This document shows, one piece after another, positions 47,542-57,650 of a stretch of DNA of 64,000 nucleotides. Source of the stretch: Actinokineospora enzanensis DSM 44649 (GTDB lineage: Bacteria > Actinomycetota > Actinomycetes > Mycobacteriales > Pseudonocardiaceae). Location: positions 1-64,000 of the forward strand of contig NZ_KB894420.1 in the NCBI RefSeq assembly GCF_000374445.1. The letters are read 5' to 3'. The translations under genes were made by a program, and so were the position numbers. Numbering within the stretch: position 1 is the stretch's first letter; each line of letters starts with the position of its first letter. The notes beneath the pieces were generated by a model. That model searched no databases. It was not told the DNA's origin and was given only the letters and a program-made list of their open reading frames with translations.

Positions 47542-48342
47542 GTGGGCGGAGCGGAGCGCAGCGCGCGCAAGCGGCGGCAGGGCGAGCGGGTCGGCGGCAA
47601 GCCGAACCCGGTCACGGCCGCGCGCAAGTCGACGGGCAGCCGCAAACAGGCACTGATCGGCGTCGCCGTGGTCGCGGTCATCGCCATCGCGGTGGTCGTG
47701 GGTGTGATCTATACCAACAGCCGCAAGGACGCCACCTCCGACGGCCAGATCGCCGCCCAGTCCATCTCGCTGGACGTCCCCGCCCGCCGCGACGGCGCCG
47801 CGGTGCTGGTCGGCCGGGATTCGGCCAAGGTCACCATCGACGTCTACGAGGACTTCCTCTGCCCGGCCTGCGGCGCCTTCGAGAAGACCTACGCCGGGGC
47901 CGTCGAGCAGAAGCTGGACGCAGGCGAGATCAAGGTCCGCTACCACATGATCAACCTGCTGAACGAGCGCTCCGACCCGGCGGGCTACTCCACCGACTCG
48001 GCCAACGCCGCATTGCTGGCCGCCGACGAGGGCAAGTTCCTCGCCTTCCACAAGAGCCTGTTCGCCAGCCAACCCCAGGAAGGCGCGCGCGGCTGGTCCA
48101 AGGACCAGCTGATCGCCCTGGGCAAACTCCTCGGCATCACCGCACCAAGTTTCGCGGACGGCGTAAACGCGGGCAAATACGACAAGGACATCGACGCGGC
48201 CTACGCCACAGCCAAGTCCGACGAGTCGCTCTGGCAGCAGGTCGGCAGCCAAAAAGGCTTCGCCACGCCCACGGTCGCGGTGAACAATAAGGTCATCGAG
48301 ACCGCCGACCCGAACTGGCTCACTAACGCCACGACGGGCTGA
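47542..48342 (+). CDS. Membrane-anchored DsbA-like thioredoxin-fold protein
   Basis: 266 aa from GTG 47542. A basic cytoplasmic N-terminus and one TM (about 37-58, ALIGVAVVAVIAIAVVVGVI) are followed by an extracytoplasmic thioredoxin_4 domain: VTIDVYEDFLCPACGAFEK with CxxC (CPAC, about 106-109), the helical insert with ADEGKFLAFHKSLF, and cis-Pro region GFATPTVAVNN (about 240). Likely oxidises or isomerises disulfides in exported proteins together with the MauE-like partner. Confidence 0.92.
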   Translation: MGGAERSARKRRQGERVGGKPNPVTAARKSTGSRKQALIGVAVVAVIAIAVVVGVIYTNSRKDATSDGQIAAQSISLDVPARRDGAAVLVGRDSAKVTIDVYEDFLCPACGAFEKTYAGAVEQKLDAGEIKVRYHMINLLNERSDPAGYSTDSANAALLAADEGKFLAFHKSLFASQPQEGARGWSKDQLIALGKLLGITAPSFADGVNAGKYDKDIDAAYATAKSDESLWQQVGSQKGFATPTVAVNNKVIETADPNWLTNATTG

Positions 48343-48357
48343 CACCGTGGGGGACAG

Positions 48358-48711
48358 GTGGCACGCGCGCTACTGATCGGCTTCGACCCCTTCGCCGTAT
48401 CCCACCCGAACGCCGCCGAGGTTGCGGCCGCCTTGGAGACCGGCATGGCCCGCTTCGCCGAACTCGGCTTGGAGGGCGACCTGTGCTCGATCACCGCGTT
48501 CGACACGGCCGAGGCCACGATCGTCGAAGCCCTGGCCGCGCATCCCTACGCCTGCGTGGTCATCGGTGGGGGGATCCGCAAGTCCGAGCACTTACTGGAG
48601 TTCTTCGAGCAGGTGCTCAACCTGGTACATCGACACGCCCCCCAGGCCGCCATCGCCTTCAACACCAACCCCCTGGACAGCGCCGACGCCGCCCGCCGAT
48701 GGGTGAGCTGA
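48358..48711 (+). CDS. Conserved hypothetical small protein
   Basis: 117 aa from GTG 48358 with GGGGGA upstream. Single Rossmann-like alpha/beta domain: ALLIGFDPFAVSHPNAAEV, DLCSITAF, PYACVVIGGGIRKSEHLLEFFEQVLNL and QAAIAFNTNP. The N-terminal strand-loop FDPF recalls pyrrolidone-carboxylate peptidase, but catalytic residues of that family are not seen. 15 nt after the DsbA-like gene, possibly same transcript. Function unknown. Confidence 0.75.
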   Translation: MARALLIGFDPFAVSHPNAAEVAAALETGMARFAELGLEGDLCSITAFDTAEATIVEALAAHPYACVVIGGGIRKSEHLLEFFEQVLNLVHRHAPQAAIAFNTNPLDSADAARRWVS

Positions 48712-49798
48712 CGCCTGCGCCGTCTCCGCTGCGTCGCTGATCTCGACGGCTATTCCTCCTGACCCGACGCGGCCTGCCACCGCGATGATCGAGCCGCCAG
48801 CGTCGCGCGATGATCGAGCCGCTGGCGTCGGTAGTCGAGGACCCAACCGCTCGGCTGCCCCCGGACCCAACCCGCTCGGCGCCCGGCAAGCGAGACCTGG
48901 CAGACCGCGCCTTGGACCGCGCCAGGCGTGTGCTGCCTGCAGGCCTCAAGGACGTTCGTTCCCTTGGTAGCGGCCACCTTCGACAAGGGTCAGGCCCACC
49001 TGGGATCGCCCGACCTGCGCAGTTGCGGCGCGTCCTCGGCAAGTCCGCTGGCGGCTTCCTATGGTCGTGGGCCGCCGCCGTCACGCCGATCGTTCTTGGC
49101 GGCCGCTCGTGCACAGCAGGCGAGGGCAGCGGAACCAGCGGCCTGCATCATCGGATGTGCTGTTCGGTGCGGGCTGCGTCTGACCTGGGGTCGCGCCCGG
49201 CCACGGCCGGATCTCGGAGCCGCGCCCGGACTGGGCCAGCTGGGCCCGGGGCAAGGCATGCCCAGCATGGGCCAAGCGCGGCTGCCACGTCTGGCTTTCC
49301 AGGCGTCGAGCGGCTGGATCCGGGGGTACCCGCGATCCCGAGCCGTGCCCGGAGGGGGCGGACGTGGCGCTGTCTCAGCCTGCGCCGCGACCGAACTCCC
49401 GTTCTGATCCACATCGGCGGTGACCGGTGATCTCCGCGATGCATGCACTGAACCGGGCGTCACTGCCCGTCAGGGGCTGGCCTGCCGGCACTGCCACTGG
49501 TCTGCCAGCGGTGCCACGGGACGCTTGGCTGTCGGAGTCTCCCAGGCTTCCCCGTCGATGATGGGCGGTGGCCGCTGAACCCGGGGTGGCTTCGCTTGCC
49601 TCTTCCTATCTCCTGCTCCCTTCGCCGTGTCCCGCGCTCGCGCGTCTTCTGTCCCTCGCGCTCGCACAACCTCAACTCGCAACGAACGACACGCCGAAGA
49701 AAGTTCCGTATCCACAGCGCCTGATGGGGTGAAGCCAACGTCACCCTCAGTCGACAAAGTAACCGCACGGAAGCGCAAAAGGGTTGGCAAGACACCGA
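48712..49798. other. 1.1-kb region without a supported gene
   Basis: Between convergent genes. Frames longer than 100 codons exist on both strands (for example 48810-49430 plus, 49059-49463 minus) but overlap each other, are Arg/Pro/Ser-rich and have no recognisable domain. A 23-bp direct repeat with period 25 starts at 48781 and 48806. Could be a decayed insertion or a long RNA. Confidence 0.5.
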
Positions 49799-50665
49799 TT
49801 ATCCAACCCGAGCGTGGGCGAAGCCACCGAACGTCCACACCGGACCCTGCACGCCGCCGTCAGTCCGCCGTAGGTACCGTTCCTGGGCTTCGGTCATGTC
49901 GAGATGTTCCGCCACCACCAGCCCGAAGGAACCGAGGAACTCCGCCGCGCATCCCTTCCGGATCCCCCACCGCCAAGGCTCTCCCCGCGCGGCAACGTTC
50001 CGCATGACCGTGGAGGCGTCCGACAGTTCCTCGGTCCCCTCGACGATCTCCCGCCACGCGTAGTCGAACACGATGGAGCTCCCCGACGCCTGCGAAGCGA
50101 ACCACCGCAGGGTACGGACAACCCCATGTTCCTCCAGGTACGGCGTCACCCCCGACCACACGACAACCGATCGCACTCCCGGATCGAACCCCCCACGCGC
50201 CATCGCGGCGGCCAAGTCCTCCTCGTTGAAGTCCGTCACCACATAACGCACATCCGCCGTACCGAGCTTCCCCGCGCGCGCCTGCTTCAGCTCGGACACC
50301 TCAGCCTGATCGACCTCGTACACCGCCGCGTCAGCGAACAAAGACCGCAGCCGGTAAGCGCGAGTGTCGAACCCCGCCCCCAGAATCACCACCTGTCGCG
50401 CGCCTGCCGCGACCTCGGCGCGCACCACGTCATCCATGTATCGCGTGCGGGCAACCTCGTACCACAACGCACTCGGCCAGTTCCGCAGAACCGCCCGCGC
50501 CACCCGCGACCGCAGCCCCGGCACCTTTATCAGTGCGCGCCCCAGCGGACGCCACGGCAACAGGCGGGCGGCGAGTACGTCCGGCCCGCGCAACGATTGG
50601 TCCGGCAGAAGCGCGCCCGCTGCCCGTAACAGGGTCGTCGTCTCGGCGGTGGAGGTGGTTGGCAC
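49799..50665 (-). CDS. SAM-dependent methyltransferase, TIGR00027/leucine carboxyl methyltransferase-like
   Basis: 288 aa. Motif I QVVILGAGFDTRAYRL (about 89-104), acidic AAVYEVDQAEV, then VVTDFNEED and VVVWSGVTPYLEEHGV (about 167-182), all typical of the TIGR00027/PPM-type O-methyltransferases abundant in actinomycetes. No signal or TM. It is 16 nt downstream of the SARP regulator gene, on the same strand, so likely co-transcribed. Substrate unknown, probably a small carboxylate. Confidence 0.9.
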   Translation of the reverse strand: MPTTSTAETTTLLRAAGALLPDQSLRGPDVLAARLLPWRPLGRALIKVPGLRSRVARAVLRNWPSALWYEVARTRYMDDVVRAEVAAGARQVVILGAGFDTRAYRLRSLFADAAVYEVDQAEVSELKQARAGKLGTADVRYVVTDFNEEDLAAAMARGGFDPGVRSVVVWSGVTPYLEEHGVVRTLRWFASQASGSSIVFDYAWREIVEGTEELSDASTVMRNVAARGEPWRWGIRKGCAAEFLGSFGLVVAEHLDMTEAQERYLRRTDGGVQGPVWTFGGFAHARVG

Positions 50666-50680
50666 GGTTCAGCTCCGCGG

Positions 50681-53551
50681 CTAGAGGGCGGTCAGGGCCT
50701 GGCGGACCTGGTCGGCCTCGGGCACGTCCAGTTCGTCGAACAGCCGCAGTGCCTGGTGCCAGTGGTCCGCTGCGGCGGTCGGGTCGTCGCGCAGGATCAG
50801 GGTGCGGGCGACGCCGTCGTGGGCGTAGGCGATCTCGTAGCGGTGGCCGGTCTCCTCGGCGAGTCGACGGCCCTCGGCGTAGTTTTCCAGGGCGAGGTCG
50901 AGTCGGCCGTTGTCGCGGTGCAGGTCGCCGACGGTGCGTAGGACGCGGGTCTGCACGTTGCGGTTACGGCTACGGCGCGCGAGTTCCAGTGCCCTCATGC
51001 AGTAGGCCAGCCCCTTCTCGCTCTCGCCGCGGCGCGCGTGGATCTCGCCCAGGGCACGGGAGGCGTAGCCCTCGATGGTCACATTACCGACTTCCAGCGC
51101 GATGGCGACGGCCTGCTCGTACGAGGCCACCGCCACATCCTCCCGCCCGAGGCGCAGGTGCACGTCTCCCAGACCGCGCAGCGCGTAGCCCTCCAGGACG
51201 CGGTCACCGGTCTCCACGCCGATCACCCGCGTCTCCTCCAGCGCGGTGTGCGCGTCGCGGTCCGCGCCGATGCGCACGTGCACCAGGCCGAGCGCGTGCA
51301 GGGCGCGGCCCGCGAGGCTGCGGTCGCCGATGCGCCGGGCGATGTCGATGGCTTCCTCGCAGTCCTGGATGGCTTGCGGGTAGCGGCTTAGCCACCAGTT
51401 GGTGTAGCCGCGGCAGGCCAACGCGTCCGCGCGGGATCGAATGTCCCCGGCGGCGTCGGCGGCATCGGCGGCGTTGCTGTGCAAGTCGAACGCGTCGTGG
51501 TGGTAGCCGCTGATGTGGTAGTAGCGCCACAACGTGCCGGACAGTTCGCACGCGTGCGAGAAGCGGCCGTCTTCCGTGGCGCGCGTCGCCGCCGCCAGTA
51601 GGTTGCGCCGCTCGGTGTTGAGCCAGTTCAACGCTTCCGCGTAGTTCGACAGCGTGTGTGTGGTCGACCCTGCCGTCACGTTCGGCCGATGCACGGGCTC
51701 CGTCGGCGAAACCAGGTCCATCGCCGCGGCCGACGTGAACAGGTAGTGGTCCAACAAACGAGAGACGGCCTCGTCACGTTCCGACGCCGAGTCGATGTCG
51801 AGCGACAGCGACGCCGCGTACGAGCGCAGCAGGTCGTGGAACTGGTAGCGGCCCGGCTGGTGCTGTTGCAGCAGGTGCGCGTCGACTAACTCCTCCAGAG
51901 CCCGTTCGGTGTCGAAGGGGGACCCGCGCACCAGGGCGGCCGCGGTGTGTGTGTCGACATCGACTCCGGGGATGTGTCCGAGCATGCGAAACAACGCCTT
52001 CGTCTCCTCGGGCAGTTGCTCGTAGGAGAGGTTGAACGCCGTCGCCACGCTGTGGTCGTCGGTGTTGAGTTCGTCCATGCGCCGCCGCTGGTCACGCAGC
52101 CGCGTCGCCAGGTATTCCACGGTCCACGCGCGTCGGTGCCGCAGCCGCGACCCGGCGATCCGGATCGCCAGCGGCAGATATCCGCACAGCTCCAGCACTT
52201 CCCGGGTCGCCGCGGGCTCCGCGAGCGGCCGTTCGTCCCCGACCACCTTCACGAACAAGGCATGTGCGTCGTCGAACGGCATCACGTCGAGCACCAGGAC
52301 GACCGCGTCCAGGTCGATCAGCCGGTGGCGACTGGTCACGATGGTCATGCAACCGGGCGCACTGGGCAGCAACGGCGTGATCTGCCGAGTGCCGGCAGCG
52401 TTGTCCAGCACCACCAGTACCCGACGCCGGGACAGCGTTGCCCGCCACAGGCTGGCGCGCGCGTCCAGATCGTGCGGGATGCGGTCCTGTTCCACGCCCA
52501 ACGCGCGCAGCAGTCCTTCCAGCGCGGCGGTCGGCGTCAACGGCGTCTGCCCAGGCGTATGCGCGTGCAGATCGAGGAAGAGCTGGGCGTCCGGGAAGCG
52601 CGGCGCCAACCGGTGTGCCACATGCACGGCCAGCGCGGTCTTGCCGACGCCCGCCATGCCGTCGATCGCGGAGACGACCATCGTGGACCCGGCCAGCGTG
52701 GCGGACTCGGTGACCCGGTCGAGCTCCGCGTCCCGGCCGGTGAAGGAGGTGGTGTCGCGGGGGAGGTCGCTGCGCGGCATGGCCGGTGTGGACGCGTTGT
52801 CGTTGTCCGCCAGGAGTCGTCGGTGCAGGTCGCGCAGCTCGACGCCCGGGTCGATGCCGAGTTCCTCGTTCAGCCGCCGGTGGAACGCGTGGTAGGCGAG
52901 CGTCGCCTCACCGGCCGCGCCGGACCGGTGCAGCGCCACCATGAGTTGCGCCGTCAACCGTTCCCGCAGCGGGTATTCGCGCGTGGACTCCACCAGTTCG
53001 CCGAGCAGTTCCCGGTGCTCGCCGTGTGCGAGGCGTAGGTCCACGCAGTCCTCGAACGCGGCCAGCCGCAGCTCGCGCAGCCGTTCGACCTGCGGGCACA
53101 GCGCCGCGCTTTCCAGTCCGGCCAGGACGTCCCCACGCCACAGTTCCAATGCGGCACGGAAAGCCGCGATGGCCGCCACCGGCCTGTCCGGTGGGAGCGC
53201 TCTCGCACGCGCGATCCGATCGCGGAACAGCGTCGCGTCAACATGGTCGGCCACATCGAGCCGATATCCGCCCGCGACAAGTTCGAGCTTCGAACTGTCC
53301 TCGGCGAGCACCCGACGCAGATCGGAAACCGCGTTGCGCACCTGCTTTTCCGCCGTCTTCGGCGGATCGGCGTCCCAGATGGCCGCCACGAGCCTGCTCA
53401 ACGCGACCGGCCTGCCCGCGTTCAGCAGCAACGCGGCCAGCAGTTTGCGCTGCTTGAGACCACCGATGGGAACGGACCTGTCCGCGAACCGGACCTCCAG
53501 CGGACCGAGAACCCCGTACCGCGCCTCCCCCGTGATCACCCACGCGACCAT
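50681..53551 (-). CDS. SARP/AfsR-like regulator (BTAD, NB-ARC, TPR)
   Basis: 956 aa. OmpR-like winged HTH at about 8-95 (YGVLGPLEVRF; LKQRKLLAALLLNAGRPV; VRNAVSDLRRVL). BTAD dimer/activation domain about 103-248. NB-ARC ATPase about 262-560 with P-loop GMAGVGKTALAV (about 296-307), VLVVLDNAAG as Walker B-like, and GYLPLAIRIAG. The rest (about 680-940) is a run of tetratricopeptide repeats (for example SLAGRALHALGLVHVRIG, VLEGYALRGLGDVHLRLG). Known: AfsR-type SARPs activate secondary-metabolite clusters. No biosynthetic cluster is visible here, so this appears to be an orphan or global regulator. Confidence 0.93.
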   Translation of the reverse strand: MVAWVITGEARYGVLGPLEVRFADRSVPIGGLKQRKLLAALLLNAGRPVALSRLVAAIWDADPPKTAEKQVRNAVSDLRRVLAEDSSKLELVAGGYRLDVADHVDATLFRDRIARARALPPDRPVAAIAAFRAALELWRGDVLAGLESAALCPQVERLRELRLAAFEDCVDLRLAHGEHRELLGELVESTREYPLRERLTAQLMVALHRSGAAGEATLAYHAFHRRLNEELGIDPGVELRDLHRRLLADNDNASTPAMPRSDLPRDTTSFTGRDAELDRVTESATLAGSTMVVSAIDGMAGVGKTALAVHVAHRLAPRFPDAQLFLDLHAHTPGQTPLTPTAALEGLLRALGVEQDRIPHDLDARASLWRATLSRRRVLVVLDNAAGTRQITPLLPSAPGCMTIVTSRHRLIDLDAVVLVLDVMPFDDAHALFVKVVGDERPLAEPAATREVLELCGYLPLAIRIAGSRLRHRRAWTVEYLATRLRDQRRRMDELNTDDHSVATAFNLSYEQLPEETKALFRMLGHIPGVDVDTHTAAALVRGSPFDTERALEELVDAHLLQQHQPGRYQFHDLLRSYAASLSLDIDSASERDEAVSRLLDHYLFTSAAAMDLVSPTEPVHRPNVTAGSTTHTLSNYAEALNWLNTERRNLLAAATRATEDGRFSHACELSGTLWRYYHISGYHHDAFDLHSNAADAADAAGDIRSRADALACRGYTNWWLSRYPQAIQDCEEAIDIARRIGDRSLAGRALHALGLVHVRIGADRDAHTALEETRVIGVETGDRVLEGYALRGLGDVHLRLGREDVAVASYEQAVAIALEVGNVTIEGYASRALGEIHARRGESEKGLAYCMRALELARRSRNRNVQTRVLRTVGDLHRDNGRLDLALENYAEGRRLAEETGHRYEIAYAHDGVARTLILRDDPTAAADHWHQALRLFDELDVPEADQVRQALTAL

Positions 53552-53861
53552 ACCAGCAGGCCGTGGGGCATCGAGGACGAAACGAGGACGGCGTCGGCGA
53601 TGCTGGTGCCCGGTGGCGCGTCAGGGGAGGGCGCGCCACTTCTCATTGCTGCCGCGCGTTCGCGGCACCTGGGGTGATGAACGCGATACCGGGCAACCGC
53701 GCGTGCGGTGGGCTCGGTGTCTCATCCGGTCGCAGTCTGTTCCGTGGGGAGTCTCATTGTGTCCGTTGCACAGGGGTTGACCAGATCAATCGACGAATCC
53801 GCCGGTGCGGCAAGGGAATTCGGTGCCGGGCCGCCGCCGGACCGGGAATGGTGACCGGTGG
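53552..53861. other. Intergenic, SARP promoter region
   Basis: 310 bp between the SARP start (minus) and the stop of the aldehyde dehydrogenase gene (minus). No gene. A GCCGCGCGTTCGCGGC hairpin near 53650 may end the dehydrogenase transcript. Confidence 0.6.
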
Positions 53862-55292
53862 TCATAGGGTGATCCCGGTCAGGACGAGGACGCGGTCGTC
53901 GGTGAGGTCGTGCATGGCCGAGCGCACGCCCTCCCGACCTGCCCCGGAGTCCTTGACACCGCCGTAGGGCATCTGGTCGGCGCGGAACGAGGGCACGTCG
54001 CCCACGATCACCGCGCCGACCGCGAGCCTGGCGTGCGCGTGGAACGCGGTGGCCAGGTCGCGGGTGAACAACCCGGCCTGGAGACCGAACCGTGAATCGT
54101 CCACCCCCGCCAGCGCCTCGTCGAGGGAGTCGACCGGATCCACGACGACCACCGGTCCGAACACCTCGTCCCGGTGGACCCGCGCGGTGCGGGGAACGTC
54201 GGTGAGCACGGTCGGCGCGAGCGTGGTTCCCGCGCCGTTGTTGCCGGTCCGCAGGGTCGCGCCCGCGTCGAGCGCCTCCGCGATCCACTGCCGCACGCGT
54301 TGCGCCGCCGCGGTGTCGATGAGCGGCCCGACCTCCGTCGCGTCATCGAACGGATCCCCGGTGGCGAGCGCGTCGACCGCGGTGACCAGGAGATCGACGA
54401 ACGCGCGGTAGTGCGAGCGGGGCACGAAGACACGCTGCACGGCGATGCACGACTGTCCCGCCGAGTACATGGCGAACGTGGCGATCCGCGACGCCGCGTG
54501 GGCCAGGTCCGTCGCACCGGTGTAGTCGGGACAGACGACCGCGGCCGCATTGCCCCCCAGTTCCAGGACGACCTGCTTGCGCGGCACCGTGTCCCGGATC
54601 CGCCAGCCGACCTCGGCGGACCCGGTGAAGCTGACCACCGGCAGCCGGGGGTCGGCGACCAGCGCCGCGGCCACCTCGTTGGTGGTGGGCAGGATCGACC
54701 ACGAGCCCGCCGGGAGATCGGTCTCGGCGAGTATCTCGCCCAGCGCGAGCGCGGACAGGGGAGTGGCGGGTGCGGGCTTGAGCACGAACGGCGCGCCCAC
54801 GGCGATCGCGGGCGCGACCTTGTGCGCCACCAGGTTGAGCGGGAAGTTGAACGGGGTGATGCCAAGCACGGGCCCGCGCGACACCCGGCGCACCAAGGCC
54901 AGGCGGCCCGCGCTGCCCGGGTCGGTGTCCAGTCGTTGCAGGTCACCCGACCAGCGGCGGGCCTCCTCGGCGGCCAGGCGGAACGTGGACACGGCCCGGG
55001 TGACCTCGGTCCTGGCCCAGCGGACCGGCTTGCCGTTCTCGGCGGTGATCAGCCGGGCGAGCTCCTCGGCCCGCTCGGCGAGCCGGGCGCTGACGTGCGT
55101 CAACGCGTCGGCCCGGACGTGCGCGGGAAGTGTGGCGGTGTCCGCGGCGTGCGCCGTCGCGACGGCCGTCTCGATGTCCGAAGTGGACGCGAGGCTGGTG
55201 GTGGCGACCAGGTGGCCGTCGCCGGGGTGTCGCACCTCCAGCGGCGTCGGGCCGGTCGACGGCTTGCCCGCGACCCAGTACGGCACGGTCAT
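53862..55292 (-). CDS. Aldehyde dehydrogenase family protein
   Basis: 476 aa from ATG 55292. NAD(P)-dependent ALDH: FNFPLNLVAHKVAPAIAVG, catalytic Glu in LELGGNAA (about 244), catalytic Cys in GQSCIAVQRV (about 281), and EVFGPVVVV near the C-terminus. Nearest type is the broad family related to succinate-semialdehyde or lactaldehyde dehydrogenases. Last gene of a four-gene operon with amine oxidase, agmatinase and a second ALDH; one candidate step is succinate-semialdehyde or guanidinobutyraldehyde oxidation. Confidence 0.9.
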   Translation of the reverse strand: MTVPYWVAGKPSTGPTPLEVRHPGDGHLVATTSLASTSDIETAVATAHAADTATLPAHVRADALTHVSARLAERAEELARLITAENGKPVRWARTEVTRAVSTFRLAAEEARRWSGDLQRLDTDPGSAGRLALVRRVSRGPVLGITPFNFPLNLVAHKVAPAIAVGAPFVLKPAPATPLSALALGEILAETDLPAGSWSILPTTNEVAAALVADPRLPVVSFTGSAEVGWRIRDTVPRKQVVLELGGNAAAVVCPDYTGATDLAHAASRIATFAMYSAGQSCIAVQRVFVPRSHYRAFVDLLVTAVDALATGDPFDDATEVGPLIDTAAAQRVRQWIAEALDAGATLRTGNNGAGTTLAPTVLTDVPRTARVHRDEVFGPVVVVDPVDSLDEALAGVDDSRFGLQAGLFTRDLATAFHAHARLAVGAVIVGDVPSFRADQMPYGGVKDSGAGREGVRSAMHDLTDDRVLVLTGITL

Positions 55293-55302
55293 GGTGCTCC
55301 CC

Positions 55303-56715
55303 TCAGTGCCTGTGCATGACGTGCTTGACGCGGGTGTAGTCCTCAAGGCTGTACTGGGACAGGTCCTTGCCGTAGCCGGACTGCTTGAACCCGCCGTGCG
55401 GCATCTCCGCGACGAGCGTCATGTGGGTGTTGATCCACACGCAGCCGAAGTCCAGCCGCGCGGCCGAGCGCATCGCCCGCCCGTGGTCACCGGTCCACAC
55501 GCTCGCCGCCAGCGCCTGGTCGACATCGCAGGCCAGCCGCAGTGCCTCGGCCTCGTCGGCAAACGTTTGTACGGTCAGGAGCGGGGCGAAGTTCTCCTCC
55601 CACACGACCATGTCGTCCTGCTGCACCCCGTCGACCACCGTCGGCGCGAGGAAGAATCCGCGCTCACCCACGCGTTCCCCGCCGGTGAGCACGCGCGCGT
55701 GTACGGGCAGGCCGTCGAGGATCGACTGGACGCGAGCGAACTGGTCGGCGTTGTTGAGCGGACCGTAGTCCGCGGTCGGGTCGGCAGGCGGTCCGGTGTG
55801 GACCTTCTTGACGCGCTCGACCAGCCGCGCGGTGAACTCCTCGTGCACGGCCTGGTCCACGAGGATCCGGGAGGCGGCCGTACAGTCCTGGCCCGCGTTG
55901 AAGAAGCCCGCCGCGACAACGCCCTCCACGGCCGCGTCCAGATCGGCATCGCCGAACACCAGGACCGGCGCGTTCCCGCCGAGTTCCAGGTGCGTGCGAG
56001 CGACCCGGTCGGCCGCGCTGCGCGCCACCTCGATGCCCGCCCGGGTCGACCCGGTGATCGACACCATCGCCGCCGCCGGGTGCGCCACGACCGCGCGTCC
56101 GGTGTCCCGGTCACCGCAGACGACGTTGAGCACACCGGGCGGTACGGACCCGGCCACCAGCTCGCCGAGCATCGCGGCCGTCACCGGGGTCGTGTCGGAG
56201 GGCTTGAGCACCACGGTGTTGCCCGCCGCCAACGCGGGAGCGATCTTCCACACAGCCATGAGCAGCGGGTAGTTCCAGGGCGCGACTTGGCCGATCACGC
56301 CGACCGGCTCCCGCCGCACGTAGGAGGTGTGGCCGGGGAGGTACTCGCTCGCGGCGACGCCGGGCAGCAGCCGCGCGGCACCCGCGAAGAACCGCAGCAC
56401 GTCGACGGACGCCAGGACCTCCTCGGTGCGGGTGACCGCGGTTGGTTTGCCGGTGTTGCGACACTCGGCGTCGACGAACTCGTCCGCTCGCCGTTCCAGG
56501 GCGTCCGCGCACTTCAGCAACGCTTCCTGGCGTTGCCCCGGGGTGGTGGCCCGCCAGACCTTGAAGGCCGCGGTGGCGGCCCGGTAGGTGCGGTCCACAT
56601 CATCCGTTGTGGACAGTGGGGCCGAGTCGAATACTTCGCCGGTGCAGGGGTCGACCAGGTCGGTGGTCGTGGCCGACTCGTGCCGGACACCGTCGATGAT
56701 GTTGTACACGGTCAT
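55303..56715 (-). CDS. Gamma-aminobutyraldehyde dehydrogenase-like ALDH
   Basis: 470 aa; its ATG overlaps the agmatinase stop by 4 nt. [23 protein letters not shown], catalytic Glu in LELGGNAP (about 246) and Cys in GQDCTAASR (about 280), and the C-terminal [25 protein letters not shown] typical of PatD-like enzymes. Known: PatD-like enzymes turn 4-aminobutanal into GABA; related KauB enzymes act on 4-guanidinobutanal. Its place beside amine oxidase and agmatinase genes fits polyamine or agmatine catabolism. Confidence 0.9.
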   Translation of the reverse strand: MTVYNIIDGVRHESATTTDLVDPCTGEVFDSAPLSTTDDVDRTYRAATAAFKVWRATTPGQRQEALLKCADALERRADEFVDAECRNTGKPTAVTRTEEVLASVDVLRFFAGAARLLPGVAASEYLPGHTSYVRREPVGVIGQVAPWNYPLLMAVWKIAPALAAGNTVVLKPSDTTPVTAAMLGELVAGSVPPGVLNVVCGDRDTGRAVVAHPAAAMVSITGSTRAGIEVARSAADRVARTHLELGGNAPVLVFGDADLDAAVEGVVAAGFFNAGQDCTAASRILVDQAVHEEFTARLVERVKKVHTGPPADPTADYGPLNNADQFARVQSILDGLPVHARVLTGGERVGERGFFLAPTVVDGVQQDDMVVWEENFAPLLTVQTFADEAEALRLACDVDQALAASVWTGDHGRAMRSAARLDFGCVWINTHMTLVAEMPHGGFKQSGYGKDLSQYSLEDYTRVKHVMHRH

Positions 56716-57650
56716 CGTCTCTCCTCGGGCAGGACGCTCAGCAGCTCGTAGAGCACGTGGGCGGCGGCGATCCCGGTGATCTCGGCGTGGTCGTAGGCGG
56801 GTGCCACCTCGACGACATCCGCGCCGATCACGTTCAGGCCCCGGAGGCCGCGCAGGATCTCCAGCAGCTCACGGCTGGACAGGCCGCCCGCCTCTGGTGT
56901 TCCCGTGCCGGGCGCGAAACCGGGATCGAGGACGTCGATGTCGACCGAGACATAGACGGGACGGTCGCCCAGGCGGGCGCGGACCCGGTTGATGATGTCG
57001 TCGATGGGGGAGCGGGCGAAGTCGCGGGCGTGCACCGCGGTGAACCCGAGCTGCTCGCTCTCGTCCAGGTCCAGCCGCGAATACAGGGGGCCGCGGATGC
57101 CGACGTGCACGGAGTGCGCGGTGTCGATCAGGCCCTCCTCGCTCGCGCGGCGGAACGGCGTGCCGTGCGTGTAGGCGGCGCCGAAGTAGGTGTCCCAGGT
57201 GTCGAGGTGCGCGTCGAAGTGCAGGACCGCGATCGGGCCGTGGCGGCGGTGCTGCACGCGCAGTAAGGGCAACGCGATTGTGTGGTCGCCGCCGATGGTG
57301 AGCAACGTGCGGCGGGTGCCGCTGAGTTCGGCGGCGGCGGCCTCGATCGTGGCCACGGCCTCGGCGAGGTCGAACGGATTGACCCCGATGTCCCCGGCGT
57401 CCGCGACCTGACGCGTCGCGAACGGCTCGACGTCCAGTGCGGGGTTGTAGGGGCGCAGCAGCCGCGAACTCTGCCGCACGTGCGTCGGCCCGAACCGTGC
57501 CCCGGGCCGGTAGCTCACCCCGGCGTCGAACGGGATCCCCCACACGAGCGCGTCGGCGTCGGAGAGATCGGAGAGTCGGGGCAATCGCGCGAACGTTGCC
57601 TCACCCGCATAGCGCGGGACCCTGGTGGCATCCACTGGCCCGACAGTCAC
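56712..57650 (-). CDS. Agmatinase-family ureohydrolase
   Basis: 312 aa from GTG 57650, overlapping the amine oxidase stop by 4 nt. Mn-binding motifs of the arginase fold: GGDHTIALP (about 124-132), [10 protein letters not shown] (about 146-155) and [19 protein letters not shown] (about 235-253). The last segment is the agmatinase/guanidinobutyrase signature. Hydrolyses a guanidino compound to an amine plus urea. With an amine oxidase and ALDHs in the operon, either agmatine or 4-guanidinobutyrate is the likely substrate. Confidence 0.93.
   Translation of the reverse strand: MTVGPVDATRVPRYAGEATFARLPRLSDLSDADALVWGIPFDAGVSYRPGARFGPTHVRQSSRLLRPYNPALDVEPFATRQVADAGDIGVNPFDLAEAVATIEAAAAELSGTRRTLLTIGGDHTIALPLLRVQHRRHGPIAVLHFDAHLDTWDTYFGAAYTHGTPFRRASEEGLIDTAHSVHVGIRGPLYSRLDLDESEQLGFTAVHARDFARSPIDDIINRVRARLGDRPVYVSVDIDVLDPGFAPGTGTPEAGGLSSRELLEILRGLRGLNVIGADVVEVAPAYDHAEITGIAAAHVLYELLSVLPEERR

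Noticed and set aside
49799-53551. Antibiotic biosynthetic cluster suggested by the SARP gene and methyltransferase
   Set aside because: No polyketide, peptide or other biosynthetic genes lie on either side within the window.
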